Assembly: GCA_916613615.1 (NCBI GenBank) | Contig: OU744730.1 | Span: forward strand, 22,384,406 to 22,448,405 | Direction of reading: 5' to 3' | DNA from: Steromphala cineraria | Lineage: Eukaryota; Mollusca; Gastropoda; Trochida; Trochidae | DNA: 64,000 nt | Part shown: positions 23,521 through 36,900 of the stretch, piece by piece | Layout of the letters: every line of letters begins with the position of its first letter | How positions within the stretch are numbered: the stretch's first letter is position 1 | The notes under the pieces: model-generated | Told to the model about the DNA's origin: nothing | The model's database searches: none | What the model saw: only the letters and a program-made list of their open reading frames with translations | Program-made: the position numbers and the translations under genes

Positions 23521-23744
23521 TTAAAGGGGGTCTGCAACCCTGAATTTTTAACTTCCAGAGTTTTACTAGCAGGGCCCCGAAAGAGTCGAAAATGCTAGGT
23601 AGGGACCAAATCGTTTTGTTACGAACCGCTTACAGCAAAAAGCCAGTACCAGGTTTGTGTTATGTGACCCCACTTACCCGTCTGGACGCTCTCATTAACG
23701 ATGGTCAATTAGGTTTCACGAGCTAGGTTGCAGACTCCCTTTAA
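23521..23744. mobile_element. TTAA-flanked MITE, family C
   Basis: TTAA + AGGGGGTCTGCAACC at the left and GGTTGCAGACTCCCT + TTAA at the right. 224 bp, no coding capacity. Same architecture as families A and B. Confidence 0.8.
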
Positions 23745-23964
23745 CCCGTTGAGGCGTTCACAAACAACATGAGAGGTGACATGCATTTCATGACAAGAAC
23801 GAAATGCTCAAACATTGAGGCCATTTGAAAGGGTTGAGCAGGAATGACCAACAAAGAATGGCACGACATTTCCATTATGATAGTTACACGATATATACAT
23901 TCATAAGTAGTAGGCCTATAGGACAACATATGACGTCGTCAACCAACCATGTTCATAGGAATCA

Positions 23965-24056
23965 GGGTCTGGATTTTCGAAGGTCCCTTAGTGCTAAGAT
24001 TGACGTAGCACTTACGACTATTTTAGCACTAAGAAAGCTTCGAAAATGTTGCCCCA
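23965..24056. mobile_element. Short MITE with 7-bp target duplication
   Basis: 92 bp with inverted segments GGATTTTCGAAG...CTTAGTGCTAA and TTAGCACTAAG...CTTCGAAAATG. Flanked by AGGAATC at 23958-23964 and 24057-24063. Confidence 0.7.
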
Positions 24057-24063
24057 GGAATCG

Positions 24064-25248
24064 TAACGTTTGAGATTTTAACACATCACCCTTCCTTCAT
24101 ATAACCTGACAACAACATAAAACAAAAACATAAAACAAAGGTTGCAGTAATAACACTGATTGAAATATACTTATTTCAATATCCTTCAGATTAACATACG
24201 TGATTTTCACGTGATCAGAATTTCAATTTCAATTCCAAAGGCCTTATATGCTCATTTGATGTGTGCTTTTGTCATCAGCCCTAATACTCGATTGAGAGCT
24301 CCCTATTTACGCAAATAAATCATTTTCATTTAAATTCAATTCAATTTCGTAACTTCAGCATTAGTTATCCATTAATGTTAGTCAGTCGGTTTGTCCATCA
24401 ATGATTTTAAATTTTGATATTTTGATGATCACGGTATCGTTAAGTGACTCTGTGGTCTAGTAGTTTCTTTACACAAATCGTTTTTGTAAAATAATAGTTA
24501 CAAAGAAAACAATATGTTACAAAGACATTTTACATATATATATATTACATGTACATGTATATATAGAACATGAAAGATGCAAGTAAAATGCTGCTTGATT
24601 GCCATTATAGGAAGTTGGGAAACAGTGATTTATTAAAGAAGAAGCGTTTTGTTTGTTATCGAAATCCAGCAATATACTAAAGCCCCTTCACATGTGGGTT
24701 GTTCACATATATCTTAAAAGACAGATTATTTTTGACCAAACCAAACTTCACATACATTCAAAATGATCTGAAGAAACTATATAACATTGACAAATACAAC
24801 TGTTTTTCGAATTGCAACTACTCAAAATATATGAAATTTTTGTCATTCTACCATTTACTATTCAAACACTAATTTCATATATGTTTATATGCCTTTGTTA
24901 CCATTGTAATTTGAAACTTGATATAATCTGTGCATACTTGCATGTATGCAAAATTCGCCTATATGTAAATGTTGCTATGTACAATGGCACTTTCTTTGTA
25001 GTTTGTACCTGTACCTCAAAAAGAAAAAACAAATGAAGATTATTTTTGATTTGATACAAATAGGGTTACGTACGTATATGAAGGAGTATACGGCCGTTAA
25101 AGTTGAAGATTCAAAGTTTGATATAAATAAGTGATCGAATACTTTCCGGGATGAAAGAGACCGCACATTGACAGTTAAGCGGGTTTAAGAAAAACATGTT
25201 TTTCGATTTAGAAATTCACACCATATTCAGGAGTCTCACTGAAAATCT
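24064..25248. other. Intergenic sequence, no gene seen
   Basis: AT-rich sequence with short TA-rich runs near 24535-24565. Open frames here are short, without family motifs or splice logic. Confidence 0.5.
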
Positions 25249-25593
25249 CATTCTCTCCCCACAGAGGCAGATCAAATCATGTTGATTTAGCCTCTGTTCT
25301 ATTCCGAAATCCGTGAGTTCCGGCAGTTTCCCCTGGCGGAAAAAACCCGCATCACAATCCATTTGAATTTCTTTATCAAATGACAACGCTTCTCGCATGG
25401 AAAAGGTGGTTCATATCACAATGCTTTTGCCTTGATTTAGTAGCCAAAACGATGATTTAAGAACAGCGGCGCTGATTGCACAACTAACTTTGATTGCCTC
25501 CAATCAGGCATCTCCCATTCTATCCCGAAAAATCGGCGTAATATAACAGAGGCTAAATCAACATGATTGTTCTGCCTCTGTGAGGAGAGAATG
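25249..25593. mobile_element. MITE with CATTCTCTCC inverted ends
   Basis: Left end CATTCTCTCCCCACAGAGGC and right end GCCTCTGTGAGGAGAGAATG pair over about 45 bp. Flanks TGAAAATCT (25240-25248) and TGAAAGTCT (25594-25602) look like a target duplication with one mismatch. A related hairpin is at 51745-51818. Confidence 0.75.
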
Positions 25594-26781
25594 TGAAAGT
25601 CTAGACAAGATTGTCCTACTGTTCTGTACGTATATGACATGACATGGTTATTCTAAACATATCAAACATGGTCAATAATTATTTTAACTATGTTGTGATT
25701 TTGTTTGAAAGGGTTGGGGAAAGGATAGTGTTATTTTTATTTTTCGTATTTTTAGCTTTTTCCAAAATGTTATCCATTTAAGTTTTAGACCATAAATTCA
25801 TCAATCAATTTCACCAGACAAAAATCTGTGTGATTCAGTTAAACCTTGTTATTGTACACATCATTATTTGTTTAACGAAACCACATATCAGGAAATTCAT
25901 CTTGAATAAATGATCACTTAACGCCACACGATAACATGTCACAGTGAGTTTTAAGCAGCAAATAATACACTGTAAATATATTATGAGTAGGGTTAAGTAC
26001 TTTTTCCTGTTACGTATGTGGTTTACTTTCAATGTTTTGGCTTTCATTATGCGTTAACATCCAAGGCAAACTTTATTCCTTCAAAACAAACATTCGGCTT
26101 ATGGTTCATTTGGCCCTAATTGAGTGAATTAATCACTTGAGTCCATAAATGGTGAAATATTTGAACCCTTGCACCAGTAAGGGCAATTAGGCATTTAACT
26201 GTTGTTATTTTGAAAACTCTTAATTCTTGTTCATAGTCAAGTTGTTTAATTATGATTGAACACCAAGTCGTACGTACATTTTTACCCAATCTAAATAAGT
26301 TTAGATCAAGAGATTTTTTACTTGAACAGTATGACCTAATATAAAACCTGTTGATCTAAATTTATTTAGATTGATATTTTCCGAAAAAGATATGCTGCAG
26401 ATTTCTTGACTCCGGATCATTAGTAAAATCGACAGAATTTAATATATGTATATATATATTTGTTTTGATTTAATTATGAGTAAACAACAAATCGTACGTA
26501 CATATTTTCCAAAATACACATATTGCATATTACTTAACTCCAGATCATTGGTTACATCGACAGAAATGAATATCTGTGCTTTTTTATATTTATCGAATAT
26601 ATTTACAGGTGTATATTTCACTTAAATATCTTCTAAGGTTTGTGTTTTCTTCTTATGCCACACAATTTCCCCCCGAAAGGTATTTTTTAAAATAGAGACA
26701 TTCAAATAACGGTTAAACTAATGTTGCCCTCTTACTGTACAATTCACTTGAATCTAATTATAAGAAACATTTTAAACTTCT
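25594..26781. other. Intergenic sequence, no gene seen
   Basis: AT-rich. A small inverted pair AATCTAAATAAGTTTAGATC (about 26289) and GATCTAAATTTATTTAGATT (about 26353) is the only structure noticed. Confidence 0.45.
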
Positions 26782-27145
26782 TTAAAGAGGCAGTAGCACG
26801 TTTTTTGATAATTTTATATTTTACAATTTTCACTAATAATTGTAAGTTAATGTTAAATATATTATTTTGACAGTGCCAAAAATATCACAACACAAGCCAA
26901 TCATTCAAAATCAGAAGACAAAGTATGAAGATTCACATACAATCCATTGGCGGCCATTTTGTGTGAACAACTTTAATTCATTGTGTGTAAGAAAAAGGAA
27001 TCGCATGGTTTAACTTTACATTATATATTTGAATTATTACTGCCCAATTTAGTTTAAATACATTGTATTTCAATTGGAACCATTAATTTTCCTTTTCCTG
27101 ACATCACCTTATATTCCCCCTAAAAACGTGCTACTGCCCCTTTAA
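26782..27145 (+). mobile_element. TTAA-flanked MITE, family A, copy 2
   Basis: TTAA-AGAGGCAGTAGCACG start and CGTGCTACTGCCCCT-TTAA end. Same orientation and body as copy 1, differing by scattered substitutions. Confidence 0.9.
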
Positions 27146-27516
27146 TCAAACTAATTTTTACATGATAAACACAATCAGAATAAACGTATCGACAAATTCT
27201 ATGTATAGAAGTCACTTTTAATGATTTCAGAACAGCAGGAAGGGTGGACATATTGTCTCATATAAAATCAGAGTATTTCTAGAAACTTTGAGAGTTAATT
27301 AGCTCCTGGATGTCAGGACTGAAGTGTATCAAAGAGTGTATGTCATTAAGGAAAGAAACCTCTCAGCAAATAGCTATTACTTCGCCAGTACTACCGAACT
27401 GATGCTACTCAATTTTTAATTTACTACGCTCCAGTTATTCTATGGAAGTTAACACATAATGTTCAGAGGCGGAATACAGGTGTCTCTAAGAGCCTGAGAG
27501 TAAAGTCACGTTGGAT

Positions 27517-27773
27517 CATCCTGTCTCAGGGTACGAACGTTCCGTTAACTCCACTAATCGGTACCCTGGGCTCAGAAGCTAGATTCGCTCGCGCGGGCTT
27601 CCTTGGGATAAAGCCAATCAAATCATTTTCTCGCCACCTTCACGATAAAATTTCAACGAGAAAATGATTTGATTGGCTATATCCCAAGTCGGTCCGCGCG
27701 AGCGAATCAAGGTTCTGAACCCAGGGTACAGATTAGTGGAGTTAACGTTATGTTCGTACCCTGAGACAGGATG
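27517..27773. mobile_element. Foldback MITE, full copy
   Basis: 257 bp with long inverted arms from CATCCTGTCTCAGGGTACGA to TCGTACCCTGAGACAGGATG, including CGCTCGCGCG/CGCGCGAGCG segments. Flanked by the 8-bp duplication CGTTGGAT (27509-27516, 27774-27781). An internally deleted copy is at 36137-36302. Confidence 0.88.
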
Positions 27774-29160
27774 CGTTGGATTGTCATCGTGAAACGCCAG
27801 TCGGAGAGCGTTTCCAAACCTGCGATTGAGCCGTTGATATATTTCATATTGCCAGAAAATGTTAAATAATTCCAAAAAAGGTACAAATGTATTGGAGGTT
27901 TTAAGAAGAGAAGTGGCTCTAGAAACGAGATATTGTTTAAAGTTCACAATTCACATTTTTCACTTTTCGATTCAAAGAGTAAACATTAGTCCTGCTTCAT
28001 GACTGTGTATTAAAAAGGAGCCTTTTATATAGTCTAGATCCTATATCTGCAAGTATAGATTGACTGAATACTGAAAATTAAAAGCCCAAAGAAATAAAAT
28101 AACATAAATGACGGTACAGTAATTATTTAAAATATTTCAAAGACTTAATTTTAGTCTAAGTAAACATCTTATTAGTGACAAAAAATGATATTAATGACTA
28201 CCCTGTCAAAAGTTTATAATTATTAACCTGAAACCATTTATCTCTCACCAAACCGGCTGGTAATTAATATCCGTAATCGCCATTATGAAATTTATTCTAA
28301 TTAGATAGTGAACAAATGTAATATTTTAATTGTTCTTTGCATTATCTGTACAAGCATTTTGTAAACCAAGTTCATTTTTAATTATATATTTTGCTTATGT
28401 TTAATTTAAAAAAAACAACAGAAAGAGAATAAATGCCTTGATCAAATAAAAAAAAAGACTTGATGACATAAAAACACAAACCACAACGCCATTATGGAGC
28501 CATGTGTTTCCTACCAGGGCGTGATGTAGCCTCTACGAATACTTGTGTCGCGTGCGTGTGGTGTCCGCTATCAAAGAACACAAAATCTTGCTGATCTCTG
28601 TTTCCGCCGAAATGTCGTAGTTTTACGTAAAGTTACGAAAGATCCCGACCTTGGTATTGCGTTCTGGAGATTTGGTCGCATGTTACAATACACGTAATAA
28701 CCAATGAATGAAAACTCTCTCCCGATTTCTAGTTTGGAGTTTCAAAATAAAGCAAATTAATTACAATGTAGTTTCCTGAAAAAAATCATTTTACATATAT
28801 GGGTTTGCACGGAACTACGCAATAGATCTATATACGGAATTGATTAGTTAGGGTCTACGCATGCATTTGTCTTTGAAACCTTAATCGGTCTCTTTTAGAA
28901 ACATTACAACTATGCTAGCTTACTGAAACATGTTATTTCAAATGATCGATACTAATACAGGTCGTTAATTTAATACATATGATGCTTAGGCTTTTTTCCA
29001 TTTCAACTTAAATGAACGTAGGTTTAGTAAATTAATATATGTTGGAAATGGAAAATCTAGAATAAGTATCCCAGAATATAGCTGACATGCTGTGTCATTA
29101 TAATTAAACATGAGAACACAGTAACGTTAAGAAAAGTAAAGCATTCCATTGAGATACAGT

Positions 29161-29509
29161 TTAAAGGGGCAGTAGCACGTTTTATGAGGAATATAAGGTG
29201 ATGTCAGGAAAATGAAAATGTTTGGTTCAATTGAAAGAAAATGTATTTAAACTAAAAGAAGCAGTAATAATTCAAAAGTATAACATAAACTTTAGCCATG
29301 CTTTTCCTTTTCTTACACAAAATGAATTAAAGGTGTTTACACAAAATGACCGCCAATGGATTTTATGTGAATCCTCTGACTATGGATGATTGGCCTGTTT
29401 AATGAATTTTTTGTCACTGTCAAAATAATACATGAGGCATTAACTTACAATTATCAGTGAAAATTGTAAAATATAGAATTATCAAAAAAAGTGCTACTGC
29501 CCCTTTAAA
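29161..29509 (-). mobile_element. TTAA-flanked MITE, family A, copy 3
   Basis: Reverse orientation relative to copies 1 and 2: TTAA-AGGGGCAGTAGCACG at the left, GTGCTACTGCCCCT-TTAA at the right, with the shared body on the minus strand. Right terminal repeat slightly eroded. Confidence 0.88.
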
Positions 29510-30995
29510 ACTAGCATTGACACGTTTTTCTTAAGCTTTGAGATAGCATGATGAAATTATAACACTGTTATTAGTTATGACAATAATATTTAAAATACTT
29601 TGTAGAAGAGTAGTTAAATACTTTGTAATTAATTATGTGTTTAAAACAATTATCTTTTCCAAATTTTGACATTTTTTACTTTGAAGAACTGGTGAGAGAA
29701 TGTTTAAATCATAGCGCTAAATTGAAACACAAGATTGTTAGAAAGCATAATAAATACTCTTTCCATGAAAGCGAAATATTACCGCAAATTTAATTGATAT
29801 CAAGTACGTCAGTTAACGTTGATTTAATGTTTTGAATGTTAAGTATATTTCTTTACTTAAAATAGGAATTAATAATTCATATGCTCCAAGGTACATGTTC
29901 ATAATTATATTATTTATCGCGGTTTGAATGTTTTCAGAATGAGATGACAGCAAAAGCCGATAACAGATTTACTTACAATATCTTCTTATATCAAATTTTA
30001 ATCTAATAATCTATGTAGTTGCAAATTTAATAGGGATTTTGACAAGATTTCCGTCTTATACTGTTTGTCGTAAATTGGCAGTATACTTGTATATATAAAA
30101 CCCGTTGTCGAATCATTTGGTCGTCATAGTAACCTCGTGTACAATAACACAAAATAGATTTTGTCATTGTATTTGTTAACAAACAAATGAAGAAAAAGGA
30201 TTAAATAAAGATAAAATTTTAAATATTTCAATATTCTGTATGTCGTTGTTTTCATTTGTATGAAAAGAAAATACATTTCATGATGAGGCTGACTCATAAA
30301 TACAACTATACAAGATCTATCTCACAAATTATTTCGTCCGTCTACGTTATCCTATATGGGCTTTGTCGACTTTGTCAATACCCGCCATACATCACGCTTA
30401 AAGTGCTGGAACCTAATCGCTAAATAATACACTGTGTAAATGTTATCATGGATAAAGCTTAAACCGTCCACCCGCATTACACCAAAACAAATAAACCTTT
30501 TGTTCGGGAACCTATTTGTCTTTTGAATACCAATTGATTATTCAAGTGAGTATTTCTAATTTGATGAAATAACAATATAAAATGCACGAATAGTTCCAGT
30601 TTTTTTTGTTATCATTGGAATATGGTGTTTAAAATTCAATATATAGAACGTGTATGTTATATTCAGTTTTCAAGTCTTGCGGTGTAGGTTGGTTGTATTT
30701 CCTGACTTCATTCATACAAAAAGAAAGCACAGAACCTGAGACGCTGAGCGGATGTCTGCAGTGACGTGACGATCTCTCCTCCACATATGGATATACGTAC
30801 TATTTTGTGAATGGGCTTGAGAGGATGTGTAAGAGTTAATAATTGGAGTATTTTCAACCTTCATTGATACGGCAAGGAAATGGCCCTCGACGGGAGGATG
30901 TGAACCGCTATAAATGCCAAAGCGTCACCAGCAAGGCAAGAACAGATCTGAACTTTGCAGTGTGCGCCTGGATCTCTCACAAAGAACACCAAAAA
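29510..30995. other. Intergenic region upstream of the CpcT/VirK-like gene
   Basis: No gene or clear repeat recognised. The end should contain the promoter and 5' UTR of the gene starting at 30996; no TATA box could be assigned with confidence. Confidence 0.4.
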
Positions 30996-33900
30996 ATGGA
31001 TCACACGGGCTGTCTCAATGTGTGGCAGATTCTTGTATTCTTAGCAGCAGCAACCGGGCTTGTGTGTGGTGTTTCACTAGAAAATGACTTGCAAACCTTA
31101 TCAGAGATTCTGCCAGGAATCTACAGTAACGCTAAGCAGTACATGGCAGAAGCCGGACAGAAGGTGGAACCGTCCCGAGGCCACATGCTCATGAAGACCA
31201 TCATTAGACCAGTAGACGTGACCTTCTTGGGTCACTCCTTCAACGTCTTCGTGGAGCAGTTCAGTGGCAGTGACAATGTGCCCTACAGACAACGCCTTGA
31301 GAGCTTCTCCGTGGACGAGAACCAGAGAGCTATCAGACTGAGAATATTTACATTCGCGGACAATTCTGTGATACCCAAACTATCAAAGGATCTCACGTTG
31401 TTCAAGAGCCTCAATCTATCCTCGCTAGTGACCCAGAGTGGGTGTGACCTGTTCTGGAGGAAGCTGAAGAAGAAGACGTTTGTGGGAGCCACAGGGAGGG
31501 GCTGTATAGGTAGCGTCAGGAGGGAGCCTGTGAGTTCTTTTACCAATTGTATACATTTACATACAGCGGTACTGGACAATTAACATTAAAGACGAAAATT
31601 GAGGTTTACATAGTTTATTTTTTAGGATTAATTCAAGGATAAGTTTCACTATAGAAACCAGATTTTAAACCAGTATTGTGTTAAAGATTGAATTTTACAA
31701 CTGTTTTGAGCTGAGGGTCTTTAATGTATCATTATCGCTTAATGTTAAGTTAATCATACTGTCACATGATAGAACTGATTTTACTTAAAAATGACTTTAA
31801 AAATGGTTTTATAATTTTAGCTGAGATACTTTTAATTGTAATTGTATTTTAGGTTTACATAAACAATAGTCAGTATGATTATTATGATAAATTCAAGCTT
31901 AGGTTATTTATCAATATACAAAAGTAGATATAAAAGTTGTAAGATGTTTATGACTTAATGTTTTGAGCTTATGTTATCAAATGTATGTGAATCGCTTAGC
32001 GTAAGTTATCATACTATCATATGATAGAACTGATTTTACTTCAAAATGACTGTAAAAATGGTTTGATAATTTTAACTGAGATACTTATAACTGATTAAGG
32101 CGTTTATCTAAAAACATAACGACGCATTTGATTTTCATAGAACGAAAAATTCGTTCCCTCGAATGAAACAATACCGTTTGCAATCGTTACATGATTACAA
32201 TTAAAATAATCGGTAAATTATGTTATTCATCTTATTCTATTTTTATTTTTTAAGAAAACGCAAATTACACTGTATGAAAATGTATGTTTGCGAGGTAGTT
32301 TACAATTTAGTTACGCTTTCAACAGTGCATTTAACTTGTAATTTCCAAATAATCATTGAAACATTACATGATTATCGTTTTGTTCTCGTTATTTTAAATT
32401 GATCAAATAAAAAATGCTCTTTCACGATTGTCAAAATCAGATTAAGTTGATTGTTGCTATTAACTACACAATTTGATAGTCATAACATTCCGCATTCATC
32501 AGGGTATTAGTATTTACTTTCAATATGTGGGTAAACAAAATCATATCTGGTCTAATATGCTTTGTACAAGCATGAACTTAATTTGCCATATCAATAGCCA
32601 ATTGGAATCAATTGTGTGAACTCGATACAACAGACACCGGACTGAACTCCTCGCTTAACATTTAATCCCCGCATGATGAAGTACGGGACCACTCCTTCAT
32701 GTTTCCTGTGCAAGTTAATACGAATAATTGAAATAATAATTTCACTGCAGCCACCACGATATGTCCCTTATTAAATCCCTTCATGACCTTTCCTGAAGGT
32801 CAAATTGGAGCGAGCTTAGGTGATAAAGGTCCCGGAAGTATGTTCAACAGAACTTTTAACAAAGCACTCCAATAGTTAAAGGTCATTAGGTAATATCCCT
32901 CATGGTATGGGGTAAGAGACAAAAAAGAGAAATGTCATTGTTTTAGGGATGAAAGACTAAATTTGTTATAAATTGCATTCCTTTGAAAAACGAGGGACAG
33001 GAAATGAGGATTAAGAATAAACAGCAAGTAGAGAATGGCATCATGATGGTATTTGTAAATAGCGTAATTGTATAATATCACGAAACAGAAAATGTTTTAA
33101 TATATGGTAAATGACTTCAATGTCACGTTAACGATAAGGCATATGTTGAGACAATTTGAATTATTTTCAGGTGAGGATCTCGGTGTCCACTACATTGACA
33201 TCCAAAATGCTCACCACACACGAAGGATGGTACAAGGTTAAAGACGGCTCCAAAGTCATGGAAATTGAACTACCATACAACCTTGTAAAAATCAAGAAAT
33301 TTACCGGAAATAGGTAGGATATGATAAATTACCTAGCACTTGTGCTCTGGTATAAGATAATACCAATTAGCGTTGCAAAATGTTTTTTTAATTATCAAAT
33401 GCGCGATACATTAAATCATATTGCATGAATAAGGAAGTGGTCATAAAATGTTATCAGACATTGCGCACCCATCCTTTTTATTGTAATCTTTTGTGTAGTT
33501 GCACAAACAGTCAATATCTGTCTTTAGACGATAAATTATCAAAAAGCTTGATTTATCTGTAAATAAATGAATCGTTAATCGCACAAACAGATGATATATA
33601 AATAAAAGTGTTTTGTATAAGCGTAACCACCTGAATGTTCACGTTTGGAAAAGAAGCGTTGAAATGAGATGCTTGAAAGATTGAAAATTGCCTTAATCAA
33701 AGCCATTGGTGCATCATTCGTTGGTTTGCATTTATTGAACAAACACTTTACAAATTAGATGCGGTTTGATTACACAACGACATCTAGCTGATACACATGA
33801 GTGTACCTTGTTACTTCAGTTACACACCCATGTCGACACCAGCACCGGTTAGGACCTCAAGACATCTCAGCAAGATCCAGAATGACCTCCCGTCAGAAGG

Positions 33901-36900
33901 CAGAAGCTACAGACGCCGGCGGACCCGGAAGTTCAAGAAGAGCAAGAAGCAGTCCAAGTCGAGGACATATCTGGACAGTATCCCGACAGCCAACAGCGCA
34001 TGGACGCTCACCAACTTCCGGAGTCTGCAAGATGCGCTCACTTCCGGTCGGGCTGTCTACTTCATCATGGAGCTGTCCGGGTGTATGCTGCCCTCTCAGG
34101 CCAAGATCGAGAGGACATCGTTCGGTGACTCTATCGATGTGTTTGAACACATTATTCAGAGGCGAGGTAGACGGAGGGAGTTCATCAAATTTACACAGAG
34201 GAAGTTTCAACAGAGTTCTCGGGGTGAGTTCTTATGTGAGCTTTGTCATAGTATCTTGAAGCTTTAGTTAATGCTTTGTATCGCCTGTCACAATTCATTA
34301 AGGTCGTTTTAGGTAACTGAGTTTACCATAGTGTGAACTCAAGGAATGGAAGTTAGGGTTCTCCTGATCCCTGGTAAAATTCCTGAGGATTCACAGCCTA
34401 ATTCATGCTTAGTTGACATGAGATTTCTCGATAGGATCTTTTTCATACAAACGGAGCTCAGAACTAAGTATATCTAACATTCACATGAACTTTATTTTCA
34501 AGGTCAAATTTACAAAAAGATATTATTGATATTGATCAAAGGGGTTTCAAAACATTCCTATAACAGCTGTTTTATTTTTTCACAGGATATGAAAATGCTG
34601 TAAGAGAAATCACAGTCTTCAGAAATGGCAAAGTGATAGTACGCATGCGCATGATGAAGCCCGACCGAGTTCCGGTGTCGTATGCGGCAAGTTGTCGTCT
34701 CTATGACTACGACGCACAGTAAGTAATCTAATATACATATAATATCTATAGTGAACAAGAGAAAGAAATTTCTCTCAGTTTAAAAAGAATACATGTGTTT
34801 ACCAAGTCATGACTAAGAGGAACAGGGTCAAAAAGACAACAATCTACATTTTCAGGGAGGTTATTGAGTAAACAAACCTGTATTTGCAAGATTATCTTCT
34901 AACCCTTTATTATTAAGTACATTTCGAATCTAGAACTCATAAAGACAAAATTCAATTTTAATCAGGCAGCGTCTGCAAAATAATCTCAAAAATTTAAGTC
35001 TTGAAATGACAAAATTGTATACCTCTGAGTATTTATATAGTTCTCTTTACTTATTCAGTATATTGTAAACAATTTTAAGCCAGTTGTACATACAGTGAGT
35101 AATTTATAAATTATTGAATTTTGAATATTGAAGTGCCGTAAGTTTTAAGTTCTATATTTAAAAAAATCATCATTCCATTGATAAAAATAACATATCTGGT
35201 AAAAGGTCCTTTTATCTTTTAGTGATAACTCTGTTGCCTTCTCAAGCAGTTTTAACAATAAGTTTCCCTATGTTGCATATTCAAAATGAGATATTATCGA
35301 GAAATTAAATGTTTAAAAAACGTTAACAATGTTTCACATTTTATTGAGTAATTTTACCAAATAACAGAATAGATAGTCATCAAAACGAGAAAGAAATACT
35401 TTGAACAAAAACGTAAAATAGTAGGAAAAGAGATATTTTAAAAACCAGAAATCTTTTCACCGAACTGGTAAATAAATAACTTGAATAAATATTTCTAATT
35501 TATATAAGATATTTTAATAAGTTTCTTAATTGAATACTTGAGAATTAAGATGGCCTTTTAATAAACAGATTTCTTACATTCCTAAATTGATTCATTAAAT
35601 GTGTTGTCTGTCATTATGTCTTAAGGAAAAAAATCGAATAAAGAAAAAACATGGCCTTTAAATAACCAAATTTTATTTTCACGTTACCAATTTGATTCAT
35701 TAAATGTGTTGTGTGAACGGAGTTCTTTTCGCATTGAGCTGTTTCCGCTTGTGGAAGTACGACATCCGGTGTGCGTGGTATGACAGACTGGGGGCGCTGA
35801 CCTTTACTTGTATAACTGGGGACTAGCACAACATTGACAGACGTTCAGTGTTTTTTTATAATGCAACAGTGCATAGGATCTGACTCCAATACATGTTGAA
35901 TAAAAAAATTCTTTCGATAACATGATGTTTTTAATAATCAGTGACATATTTGACAAAATTGGACAAAATTGAAAAGAAATAACATTTCAATATTTATGTT
36001 TATTATTTTTGAAATGCCTATCACGGCAAAAAAGATTATATTTTCATGGTGTGCTTTATTTTTCTAAGTTAAACTTTGATCAGAAACCATTAAACTATGG
36101 AAATGATACGAAAATATCACCTTGAAACAATTTATACATCCTGTCTCAGGGAACGAACGTTATTCTAACTCCACTAATCTGTACCCTGGGCTCAGAAGCT
36201 AGATTCGCTCGCGCGGTCCGACTTTGATGTGGCCAATCAAATCATTTTCTCGCCACCTTCTCGATAAAATTTCAACGAGAAAATGATTTGATTGGCAGGA
36301 TGCAATTTATTTTGAACAATATTGATTGCTGACTGAATGATTATTTAGTTCATAATGAAATTAAATCAAAATACTAAGTTTTCTATTTCTATTTCAGAAC
36401 TGGTGACATTAAGTTCTCCACCGATCCCTTTACGAACATGAAACGGATAAAATCGTTTGGTTTCCTGCGGTCATCATTAAAGAAAGGTCGAAGAGTACGC
36501 ATGACAGTAGACTTCTCGAAGTGTTCCGGAACTTCACAAACAGGTCTCACGGAAATTGGCGGAGAAATCCGAGGTGGGTATTTTTAAAGTTTTTCTGCTT
36601 TGTAAACTTATGTTGTATTGGATAATAAATATCATTAAACTTGATGTGCAATTCCTATGTCATTTAAACTTTTACATAAAACATTATATAACATCAACCT
36701 TGTTTTCCTTTCATATACCATTTTGAAATGAAGTGATAATGTTGTTTAGATATTTCAAGTGGAAAAAGAAATAAGTGTTTGATCAATCTTTGTCGAAGTT
36801 TTTTTAAAGAAATTTGTAATTTCCTCTTTAGGTTACGATTTCATCAACTCTGGGAAAGGAATCGAGTTCTCATTGGCTAGACGAGAGATGGACATGTCAC

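Noticed and set aside
27618..27947. 109-codon minus-strand frame
   Set aside because: Its C-terminal half is the foldback MITE; no family motif.
33801..34259. Second plus-strand frame of 152 codons overlapping the CpcT/VirK gene
   Set aside because: It is an off-frame shadow of exon 33820-34223, whose true frame joins its neighbours in phase.
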